Position numbers and translations under genes: made by a program. A stretch of 8,547 nt of DNA, taken from the NCBI GenBank assembly GCA_023421635.1, contig JAEZSU010000008.1, positions 1 to 8,547 of the forward strand. Reading direction: 5' to 3'. The notes beneath the pieces were generated by a model. The model did no database searches and had not been told where the DNA came from. It was given only the letters and a program-made list of their open reading frames with translations. Numbering within the stretch: position 1 is the stretch's first letter; the number at the start of each line of letters is the position of its first letter. Source of the stretch: Actinomycetes bacterium. GTDB lineage: Bacteria > Actinomycetota > Actinomycetes > Actinomycetales > Microbacteriaceae. Positions 1 to 5,053 of the stretch are shown here, one piece after another.

Positions 1-1
1 G

Positions 2-307
2 CGTGACGGTGAGCGCTCCGCACGTCCGCAGCGCGATGGGGATCGTCCTTTCCGTCCCGCGCGCCAGGGTGACCGCCCGTACCGTCCCGCGCGTGAGGGT
101 GACCGCCCGTACCGTCCGCGTGACGGCGAGCGTTCATCCGCGCGTCCGCAGCGCGATGGCGACCGCCCTTTCCGCCCGGCGCGCGAGGGTGACCGCCCGT
201 TCCGCCCGCGTGACGGTGAGCGTTCAGCCGCGCGTCCGCGGCGCGATGGCGACCGCCCGTACCGTCCCGCTCGTGAAGGGGACCGCCCCTTCCGTCCGCG
301 CGACGGG
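2..307 (+). repeat. In-frame coding repeats (RDGDRP/FRPAREG type)
   Basis: About 102 codons are built from a 30-residue unit. Two complete copies lie at 119-208 and 209-298, and a longer copy at 2-118 carries one extra 10-residue sub-block. Each unit contains RDGERS, then an ARP(Q/R) joint, RDGDRP(F/Y)RPA and REGDRP(F/Y)RP. Copies differ mostly by single substitutions (F/Y, Q/R, S/A), which points to tandem duplication under coding constraint. The array runs off the left edge, so the copy number is unknown. Net charge is about +4 per 30-residue unit (10 Arg against 6 Asp/Glu in the third copy). Confidence 0.85.
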
Positions 308-1204
308 CACGGCTCAGGCCGCCTGCAGCGCGCCGGCGAGCGGTCCTCGCGTCCGCCGCGCGACTCCGACGATCGCGTCAGCCGGCAGGCGGAGCCGGAG
401 CTGCCCGAGGAGATCACGCCGCGAGACCTCCATGGCAGCGCGCGCAACGAGCTGAAGACGCTGAGCAAGGAGAACGCGGAGGTCGTCGCGCGACACCTCG
501 CGATGGCCGCACGCCTCATCGACGAAGACCCTGCACTCGCGCACGAGCACGCCCAGGCTGCGGTCCGCCGCGCCGGTCGCGTGGCCGTCGTCCGCGAGAC
601 CGCAGCGATCACCGCCTATGCGCTGGGTGACTACGCGCTGGCCCTGCGCGAGCTCCGCACGTATCGACGCATCTCGGGCAACGACGACCAGATCGCGCTC
701 ATCGTGGACAGCGAGCGAGGCGTGGGTCGTCCGGAACGCGCCATCGAGGAGGGACGCGCGGTCGACCGTGCCGCCCTCCCGACCGCCGCACGCGCGCAGC
801 TCGCGATCGCGCTCTCCGGCGCACGACTGGATCTCGGCGACCCCGAGCGCGCGCTCGTCGAACTCGACATCCCCGAACTCGACCCCGACCGCGCCTTCGA
901 ATGGAGCGCGGATCTGTTCGCGGCGCGCGCCTCCGTGCTCGAGGAACTCGGCCGCCACGACGAGGCCGAGCAGTGGGCCCGTCGTGCACGGATCGCCGAG
1001 GAGGTCTGGGCGCAGGCGCACGGTGTCGGCGAGGACGAGGAGATCCTCGTCGAGGAGGAGATCCTCGAGGACGAGCCGCTCGAGCAGGAGGCCGATGCGT
1101 CGGACGCTGCCGCTGCCGCTGCCGCTGACGCTGACGCTGACGCTGACGCTGACGCTGACGCTGACGACGACATCGCCGGCGGCGGCGAGGACGAGGCGCG
1201 CTGA
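2..1204 (+). CDS. TPR-like protein (Rv1691-type) with Arg/Asp/Pro repeat N-terminus and acidic tail, 5' partial
   Basis: The frame is open from the left edge to the TGA at 1202-1204 (400 visible codons), so the start lies outside the window. The ATG at 503 is internal: a start there would cut off a conserved-looking helical stretch (PEEITPRDLHGSARNELKTL, then an Ala/Val-rich helix). Visible order: residues 1-102 are Arg-rich RDGDRPFRPA-type repeats; about 103-130 is a linker; about 130-340 is helical, with TPR-like helix pairs (YALGDYALALRELRTYRRI, then VLEELGRHDEAEQWARRARI); about 341-400 is very acidic, ending in an Ala-Asp run. The helical core followed by a HAD phosphatase matches my recollection of Rv1691-Rv1692 in M. 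tuberculosis; no alignment was run. Rv1691 itself has no established function that I know of. Arg plus Phe/Tyr repeats suggest a disordered, possibly nucleic-acid-binding or self-associating region, which is inference. The stop overlaps the next start, so the two genes are probably co-transcribed. Confidence 0.85.
   Translation, partial: RDGERSARPQRDGDRPFRPARQGDRPYRPAREGDRPYRPRDGERSSARPQRDGDRPFRPAREGDRPFRPRDGERSAARPRRDGDRPYRPAREGDRPFRPRDGHGSGRLQRAGERSSRPPRDSDDRVSRQAEPELPEEITPRDLHGSARNELKTLSKENAEVVARHLAMAARLIDEDPALAHEHAQAAVRRAGRVAVVRETAAITAYALGDYALALRELRTYRRISGNDDQIALIVDSERGVGRPERAIEEGRAVDRAALPTAARAQLAIALSGARLDLGDPERALVELDIPELDPDRAFEWSADLFAARASVLEELGRHDEAEQWARRARIAEEVWAQAHGVGEDEEILVEEEILEDEPLEQEADASDAAAAAAADADADADADADADDDIAGGGEDEAR
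1106..1165 (+). repeat. Hexanucleotide tandem repeat encoding poly-Ala then (Ala-Asp)n
   Basis: Ten uninterrupted hexamers: three GCTGCC (Ala-Ala) and then seven GCTGAC (Ala-Asp), all in frame with the TPR-like gene. The GCT codon is unusual in this gene, where Ala is mostly GCC or GCG, so the array looks like recent slippage expansion. Unit gain or loss would keep the frame, and the tail length may vary between strains. Confidence 0.9.
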
Positions 1205-2232
1205 TGGGCATCCTGTCGCGGGCCACCACACCGCTCCACGGCGTCGACGTGGTGCTGGCCGACCTCGACGGCGTCGTCTACGCCGGTCCTGGCGCGGTGC
1301 CGCACGCGGTCGAGAGCCTGAACCGTGCGGCGCAGGGGCGCCGGCTGGGCTACATCACGAACAACGCCTCGCGCACCGATGCCTCCGTCGCGGAGCACCT
1401 GTCCTCGCTCGGCCTCACCGTCCGGCCCGAGGATGTCGTGACGAGCCCGCAGGCCGCGATGCGGCTGCTCGCCCAGCGCATCCCCGCGGGTTCGCGGGTG
1501 CTGGTCGTCGGCGGCGAGGGACTCGTCGTCGAAGTCGAGAAGGCCGGGTTCACCGTGACCCGCAGTGCCGAGGACCGGCCCGCCGCCGTCGTGCAGGGCT
1601 TCGCGCCCGACGTGGCGTGGGTGCACCTCGCGGAGGCGGCGTTCGCGCTGAAGACCCCGGAGGAGGAGGGCGGCATCCCCTGGATCGCGACCAACACCGA
1701 CTGGACGATCCCGCAGTCCCGCGGCGTCGCCCCGGGGAACGGCACGCTCGTCTCCGCTGTGCACACGGCGGTCGGGCGGCTCGCGACGGTCGCCGGCAAG
1801 CCCGAGACCCCCATCTTCGAGGAGGCGGTCCGCCGCTTCGGTGCGAAGGCCCCGCTGTTCATCGGCGACCGCCTCGACACCGACATCGCCGGGGCACAGG
1901 CCGCCGGAATGCCGTCGGCGCTCGTGCTCACGGGCATCGACCGGCCGAAGCACGTGCTGGCAGCCCCGGCATCCTCGCGGCCCACCTACGTGCTCTCGGA
2001 TCTGCGTGAGCTCCACGAGCCGTACCCGGTCGTGAAGACGAAGGGCGACGTGACCACCGTCAACGGCGCCGCCGTGCGCATCGACGGTGCCGACGTGCAG
2101 ATCCTCAGCGCGGGGGAGCGGCAGATCGACCTGCTCCGCGCGGGGGCGGCGGCCATCTGGGCGACCGGCCGGCAGATCTTCGGGTTCCGTGTGCCGGAGC
2201 AGCTGTACGCGGACCCGTTCCACCGCGTCTGA
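1204..2232 (+). CDS. HAD-superfamily phosphatase, NagD type; probable glycerol-3-phosphate phosphatase (Rv1692-like)
   Basis: The 342-residue protein shows every HAD motif: motif I DLDGVVYAG (nucleophile Asp20, Asp22), motif II ITNNAS (51-56), motif III Lys199 in AGKPETP, and motif IV GDRLDTDIAGA (221-231). The ATNTDWTIP stretch (162-170) is typical of the NagD/type IIA cap family. A tail of about 70 residues (roughly 272-342) follows the catalytic core and is longer than in E. coli NagD. Family members dephosphorylate small phosphoesters. The mycobacterial homologue Rv1692 is reported to release glycerol from glycerol-3-phosphate during phospholipid head-group recycling, and the preceding Rv1691-like gene supports that assignment. 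The ATG at 1204 shares its A with the upstream stop (TGATG) and lacks a strong Shine-Dalgarno sequence, so translational coupling is likely. It converges with the next gene, one base separating the stops. The exact substrate is inferred. Confidence 0.88.
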   Translation: MGILSRATTPLHGVDVVLADLDGVVYAGPGAVPHAVESLNRAAQGRRLGYITNNASRTDASVAEHLSSLGLTVRPEDVVTSPQAAMRLLAQRIPAGSRVLVVGGEGLVVEVEKAGFTVTRSAEDRPAAVVQGFAPDVAWVHLAEAAFALKTPEEEGGIPWIATNTDWTIPQSRGVAPGNGTLVSAVHTAVGRLATVAGKPETPIFEEAVRRFGAKAPLFIGDRLDTDIAGAQAAGMPSALVLTGIDRPKHVLAAPASSRPTYVLSDLRELHEPYPVVKTKGDVTTVNGAAVRIDGADVQILSAGERQIDLLRAGAAAIWATGRQIFGFRVPEQLYADPFHRV

Positions 2233-2237
2233 GTCAG
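2229..2237. other. Nine-base palindrome holding both convergent stop codons
   Basis: CTGAGTCAG reads the same on both strands around its central base. It contains the TGA of the phosphatase gene (2230-2232) and, on the other strand, the TGA of the EcsC-like gene (2234-2236), with a single base between. It is too short to terminate transcription alone. Confidence 0.6.
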
Positions 2238-3040
2238 CGACGACGTCGGAGGATGCGCCGCTCGAGCGGCAGCGCATCCGTCGGCGGCTCGAGCTCGGGC
2301 GGCAGCAGCGCAGGTGGGGCACCGAACGCCCGCCTGGCGTTCACGATGACGCGCCTGCCGAGCAGATGGTTGCCGGCGCCGCCGACGGCAGCTCCGATGC
2401 CGAACGGGAGTGCCTTGCCGATCCAGGACGCACCGCCCCGCACTGCGAATCGATGGAGGAAGGACGTCTTCAGCCGGTCGAGCAGCGGACCGACAGCCGC
2501 CCGCGGGATCGTCTTGGTCACGAGTTCGCCCCAGTACGCCTGCCGGCCGGGACCGGTGCCACCAGCCTGACGCGCGAGCTGGGTGACCAGGTCGATGCCC
2601 TCCTGCCCGAGGAGCAGCGTCAGCACGAGCGCGCGCGCACGATCCGGGTCACTCACCTGGATGCCGTGCACCTCCGCGACGGACTGGCCGAGCAGCGCCG
2701 TCGCCTCGAGGAACGCGGCGGTCTCCGCGCCGCTGAGCGCCAGGGTGATGCCGGTGCCGATGGCGGGCACCACCGCGGTCGCCCCGACGGCGGCGCCGCT
2801 CGTGGTCACCGCCGCGAGGTAGCGCCGCTCGAGCATCTGCACGATCTGCAGCGTGCTCGCATTCCGATGCCGGACTCGGATGCTGCGCAGATGCGCCACG
2901 ACCGCGGGCCGCTGGAGCGCGAGCAGACGGTCCAGCATCCGCACTCCGAGCGGGTGTTCGCTGGACCCCGTGGGCGGAAGCCCGGTGTCCCAGGGCGCGT
3001 CGTCGGGCAGCGAGTGGATGCGGTAGACCTGCTCAGCCAC
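2234..3040 (-). CDS. EcsC-like hypothetical protein
   Basis: The 268-residue protein starts at a GTG (complement of 3038-3040) with a good Shine-Dalgarno GGAGAG (complement of 3046-3051) five bases upstream. It has no obvious enzyme motif. Visible parts: a polar N-terminus (1-30); helices with an RRYLAAV segment (72-78); a Gly/Ala-rich hydrophobic stretch with VVPAIGTGITLAL (90-102); a helix with LLLGQEGIDLV (142-152); a second Gly-rich hydrophobic stretch GKALPFGIGAAVGGAGNHLL (208-227) followed by an NARRAFG helix; and a Pro-rich, then very basic tail (ILRRRR). Two Gly-rich hydrophobic segments before a conserved-looking C-terminal helix resemble the EcsC family, but I rate that as moderate. 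A peripheral or embedded membrane location is possible; there is no signal peptide. It lies 14 bp downstream of the nucleotidyltransferase gene, so the two probably form an operon. Function is unknown. Confidence 0.75.
   Translation of the reverse strand: MAEQVYRIHSLPDDAPWDTGLPPTGSSEHPLGVRMLDRLLALQRPAVVAHLRSIRVRHRNASTLQIVQMLERRYLAAVTTSGAAVGATAVVPAIGTGITLALSGAETAAFLEATALLGQSVAEVHGIQVSDPDRARALVLTLLLGQEGIDLVTQLARQAGGTGPGRQAYWGELVTKTIPRAAVGPLLDRLKTSFLHRFAVRGGASWIGKALPFGIGAAVGGAGNHLLGRRVIVNARRAFGAPPALLPPELEPPTDALPLERRILRRRR
2251..2279. terminator. Candidate GC-rich stem-loop downstream of the phosphatase gene
   Basis: GGATGCGC (2251-2258) is the exact reverse complement of GCGCATCC (2272-2279), and a second small stem (CGC/GCG around TCGA, 2259-2268) can form inside, leaving a 3-nt bulge. 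The structure starts 18 bases after the phosphatase stop and lies in the C-terminal codons of the opposite-strand gene. No U-tract follows, so it would be a non-canonical terminator or a 3' end stabiliser. It is also coding sequence (Asp-Ala-Leu-Pro-Leu-Glu-Arg), which could explain part of the pattern. Confidence 0.4.
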
Positions 3041-3054
3041 GACGGCTCTCCGGA

Positions 3055-3747
3055 TCAGACGAAGAGGTTCGCCCGCTCCAGGTCCTCAGCGAAGTCGACC
3101 TCGACCGCGTACAGGTCGGAGATGTCCAGCGGTGCGAGCCGCAGGCCGTCCTCGAGGATCGCGAGCTCGAGCCCCCGCTCGAAGTAGTCCTGGTCGTCGA
3201 CCCGGCCGAGCTGACGCTGGAAGGCGCGCTTGTCGTGGCGGGAGATGTAGTTGATGCCGACAGCCTCGCCGATGCCGCCCTTGACGGTCTTCGACAGCTG
3301 CGCGATGTACCCGTCGGCGTCGGTCGTGTACTTGACCTCTTCGTCGCTCACCTTCGCGGTGTTGACGGTCACGAACGACTGCTCACGTTCGATGAGGTCG
3401 ATGGCCCGTCCGAGCACGCGGGGGTCGAAGACCACGTCGCCGTTCATCCACAGCACACCGCCGCGACCGGTGGCGGCGAGGGCGCGCTGAAGGCTCTTGG
3501 AGGTGTTGGTCTGGTCGTACCGGTCGTTGTAGACGTAGTCCGACTCGGGGAACGCCTCGACGATGGTCTCGGCGCGGTAGCCGACGACGGTGAGCACGCG
3601 GGCATCCTCGCCGAAAGCGGCGCGGATGTTGTCGTGCTGCTGGCGCATGATGGAGCGGCCGTCGCTGAGTTCGGTCAACGGCTTCGGCAGGCTGCGGCCC
3701 AGGCGGGAGCCCATGCCTGCAGCGAGGATCACGGTCTGTAAAGTCAC
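3055..3747 (-). CDS. LicC-like NTP transferase (phosphocholine cytidylyltransferase family)
   Basis: The 230-residue protein has the nucleotidyltransferase fingerprint VILAAGMGSRLGRSLPKPL (6-24, with Arg15 and Lys22), the metal-site stretch MNGDVVF (Asp104), YNDRYDQTNTSKSL (73-86) and a C-terminal VEVDFAEDLERAN (215-227, Asp218 as likely second metal ligand). The last two resemble the NDKY...N..SL and EIDS..D motifs of pneumococcal LicC. Such enzymes couple CTP or another NTP to a choline, polyol or sugar phosphate for envelope decoration. The substrate cannot be read here, and a sugar-1-phosphate remains possible. I chose GTG at 3745-3747 because AGGAG (complement of 3753-3757) sits five bases upstream and the hydrophobic strand follows at once, as usual in the family. 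An in-frame ATG ten codons earlier (3775-3777) has only a weak ribosome site. It is the first gene of a unit with the EcsC-like gene. No choline kinase or transporter is visible nearby. Confidence 0.82.
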   Translation of the reverse strand: MTLQTVILAAGMGSRLGRSLPKPLTELSDGRSIMRQQHDNIRAAFGEDARVLTVVGYRAETIVEAFPESDYVYNDRYDQTNTSKSLQRALAATGRGGVLWMNGDVVFDPRVLGRAIDLIEREQSFVTVNTAKVSDEEVKYTTDADGYIAQLSKTVKGGIGEAVGINYISRHDKRAFQRQLGRVDDQDYFERGLELAILEDGLRLAPLDISDLYAVEVDFAEDLERANLFV

Positions 3748-3752
3748 GTTCG

Positions 3753-3757
3753 CTCCT
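3753..3757 (-). promoter_or_regulatory. Ribosome binding site that decides the nucleotidyltransferase start
   Basis: The minus strand reads AGGAG, five bases, then GTG at 3747. This favours the GTG over the in-frame ATG at 3777, which is preceded only by a weak purine run. Confidence 0.7.
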
Positions 3758-3816
3758 GGAGTGCGGAAGTAGTTCATGGTCGCTTCATCGACGCGACACT
3801 CCGTTGTGCCCGTCTC

Positions 3817-3845
3817 ATGGTACCGAGGGCACCTGAGGATGTCCC
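3817..3845 (-). promoter_or_regulatory. Candidate promoter for the nucleotidyltransferase/EcsC-like unit
   Basis: On the minus strand, GGGACA (complement of 3840-3845) and TACCAT (complement of 3817-3822) are 17 bases apart and each matches a sigma-70-type consensus at four of six positions. Transcription would begin near 3810, giving a leader of about 60 nt before the GTG at 3747. This is read by eye; GC-rich DNA gives false matches. Confidence 0.4.
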
Positions 3846-3907
3846 GGGGGCTTGTGTTCCGTTGTCCGATCGTTGCAGGCACCCGCGCCGTCGCCGGGCG
3901 GCCTTGG

Positions 3908-3913
3908 TACCGT
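3908..3913 (+). promoter_or_regulatory. Candidate -10 box for the ABC transporter genes
   Basis: TACCGT lies six bases before the GTG at 3920, the spacing expected if the transcript begins at the start codon (leaderless), as at three other genes in this window. No convincing -35 box is seen 16-18 bases upstream. Confidence 0.5.
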
Positions 3914-3919
3914 GGTCGG

Positions 3920-5053
3920 GTGAGAGCACCGCGGCAGAATCCCCCCGACCACGCGGCGCGAACGGATGCCGCTGCGCCGGACGCGGTGGACGAGGAGGTG
4001 ACCGTGCCGGATGACCTCGTCATCCCGCCTCGTCCGCCCCTGCCGGCACAGCCGGTGAGCCCGGAACCGGCGGTGGAAGCCGACGCCGCGGACGCCGACG
4101 TCGAGATCGACGTGGTGGCGGATGACGCCGTGGTGGATGACGCCGTGGTGGTTGACGTCGAGGTCGAGGAGATCGCCGGGCTGGAGCCTGTCGCCCTCGA
4201 GGCCGAGCCCGACGCCGACCACGACGACGTCGCATCCGACCCGCTCGGCGTGCTCTGGGCGGGGACCGCGGCCGACGACGATGACGACGAGCGCGTGCCC
4301 GCCGTCGTGGTGTCGCATCTGCGCAAGGACTTCGGCGCCTCGACCGCGGTCGACGACCTCAGCTGGGAGATCGCCCCCGGCACCTTCTCCGGTCTCGTCG
4401 GTCCGAACGGCGCGGGGAAGACGACCACGCTCTCGATGATCTCGGGGCTGCTCCGCCCGGACGGCGGGACGGTCCGCATCCACGGCGTGGACATCCGCGC
4501 GCACGAACGCGAGGCCAAGCGGCTCATCGGTGTGCTGCCGGATCGCCTGCGCACCTTCGACCGGCTGACCGGTCGGCAGCTGCTCGTGTACGCCGGGCTC
4601 CTGCGCGACCTGCCCGGCCCGGTCGTGGACGCGCGCGTCGCCGCGCTCGCGGACGCGCTCGACCTCACCGACGCGCTCAGCCGCATCGTCGGCGACTACT
4701 CGGCGGGCATGACCAAGAAGATCATGCTGGCCGCCGCCATGATCCACGCGCCGCGCGTGCTGGTGCTCGACGAACCCTTCGAGGCGCTGGACCCGCAGTC
4801 CGCGGCCACCATCCTCGACATCCTCCGCACGTACACCGCCAACGGCGGCACGGTCGTGCTCTCCAGCCACGGCATGGAGCTCATCGAGCGGGTCTGCGAC
4901 CGCGTCGCGGTGCTCGTCGGCGGCGAACTCCTCGCCGAGGGCACGGTCGACGAGGTGCGCGGGGAGGGCACCCTCGCGGAGCGGTACCTGGAGATCGTCG
5001 GCGGCGCCGGCGAGTCGGAGGGGCTCGAGTGGTTGCACACGTTCTCCGGCTGA
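3920..5053 (+). CDS. ABC transporter ATP-binding protein with acidic N-terminal extension (EcsA-like)
   Basis: From this GTG the protein has 377 residues. Residues 1-125 are Ala/Asp/Glu/Val/Pro-rich and probably disordered. The nucleotide-binding domain follows: Walker A GPNGAGKTT (161-169), a Q-loop region with LPDRL in place of the usual glutamine (206-210), signature YSAGM (260-264) instead of LSGGQ, Walker B VLVLDEPFEALDP (280-292, catalytic Glu285) and switch His317 in SSHGME. This pattern fits ABC-2 type exporters of the EcsA/YtrB kind and implies an active ATPase. It overlaps the permease gene by 25 bases, so the two should form one complex. The start is uncertain: 3920 fits a leaderless transcript, whereas an in-frame GTG at 4004 has a perfect AGGAGGTG five bases upstream and would give 349 residues. 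Codons between 3920 and 4004 are less G/C-biased at third positions than the rest. The transported substrate is unknown. Confidence 0.88.
   Translation: MRAPRQNPPDHAARTDAAAPDAVDEEVTVPDDLVIPPRPPLPAQPVSPEPAVEADAADADVEIDVVADDAVVDDAVVVDVEVEEIAGLEPVALEAEPDADHDDVASDPLGVLWAGTAADDDDDERVPAVVVSHLRKDFGASTAVDDLSWEIAPGTFSGLVGPNGAGKTTTLSMISGLLRPDGGTVRIHGVDIRAHEREAKRLIGVLPDRLRTFDRLTGRQLLVYAGLLRDLPGPVVDARVAALADALDLTDALSRIVGDYSAGMTKKIMLAAAMIHAPRVLVLDEPFEALDPQSAATILDILRTYTANGGTVVLSSHGMELIERVCDRVAVLVGGELLAEGTVDEVRGEGTLAERYLEIVGGAGESEGLEWLHTFSG
3993..4000 (+). promoter_or_regulatory. Perfect Shine-Dalgarno inside the ABC ATPase reading frame
   Basis: AGGAGGTG matches the 16S rRNA tail fully. Its AGGAGG core is five bases from an in-frame GTG at 4004-4006. 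It may mark the true start or a second start producing a protein 28 residues shorter. Confidence 0.6.
4121..4150 (+). repeat. Perfect 15-bp tandem duplication, in frame
   Basis: GATGACGCCGTGGTG occurs twice in direct succession (4121-4135 and 4136-4150), encoding Asp-Asp-Ala-Val-Val twice within the acidic arm of the ABC ATPase. The exact identity suggests a recent duplication tolerated by a disordered region. Confidence 0.9.
5017..5023 (+). promoter_or_regulatory. Ribosome binding site of the permease gene
   Basis: GGAGGGG lies five bases before the GTG at 5029, inside the last codons of the ATPase gene. It decides the overlapping start and suggests coupled translation of the two subunits. 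Confidence 0.7.

Larger units (their letters stand above)
3748..3919. other. Divergent intergenic region
   Basis: This is the only non-coding gap above 40 bases in the window. It holds candidate promoters for both directions. It has two copies of GGTACCG (3819-3825 and 3907-3913), each overlapping a proposed -10 box, and two copies of CCGTTGT (3801-3807 and 3859-3865). No RNA gene, riboswitch fold or mobile-element end was recognised. Confidence 0.6.

Noticed and set aside
2..307. Regular repeats that could suggest a CRISPR-like array
   Set aside because: The units are contiguous, without unique spacers, and stay in one open coding frame that continues into the TPR-like gene.
503..1204. TPR-like gene starting at ATG 503
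   Set aside because: The same frame is open and protein-like all the way to the left edge, and the region before 503 includes the first helix of the core.
314..1231. Long open frame on the minus strand opposite the TPR-like gene
   Set aside because: Its product is dominated by Val-Ser and Arg runs made by the opposite strand's repeats; typical GC-rich antisense shadow.
2230..2236. TGAGTCA as a regulator-binding site
   Set aside because: The word is fully explained by two facing TGA stop codons with one base between.
631..2322. 563-codon minus-strand frame across two plus-strand genes
   Set aside because: It crosses the clearly recognised HAD phosphatase and has Arg/Ser-rich composition without any motif.
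2087..3187. Plus-strand frame opposite the EcsC-like gene
   Set aside because: Composition is Arg/Ser/Gly/Asp-rich without motifs, and it overlaps the end of the phosphatase gene in another frame.
1204..3747. A defence island or mobile element
   Set aside because: No transposase, integrase, nuclease, toxin, att-like repeats or shift in base composition; the genes look like ordinary chromosome.
3774..3818. Possible 14-codon leader ORF on the minus strand whose stop overlaps the ATG at 3777 (ATGA)
   Set aside because: Its ATG lies inside the proposed -10 box, so it would not be in the transcript; no ribosome site is seen.
3776..3919. ABC ATPase starting at ATG 3776
   Set aside because: The added residues lack the codon bias and acidic composition of the rest, and the stretch contains promoter-like elements for both directions.
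3748..4686. Long N-terminal extension of the nucleotidyltransferase on the minus strand
   Set aside because: The added part is Ser/Thr/Arg-rich shadow of the ABC ATPase gene and would cover the divergent promoter region; a GTG with AGGAG at 3747 is a better start.
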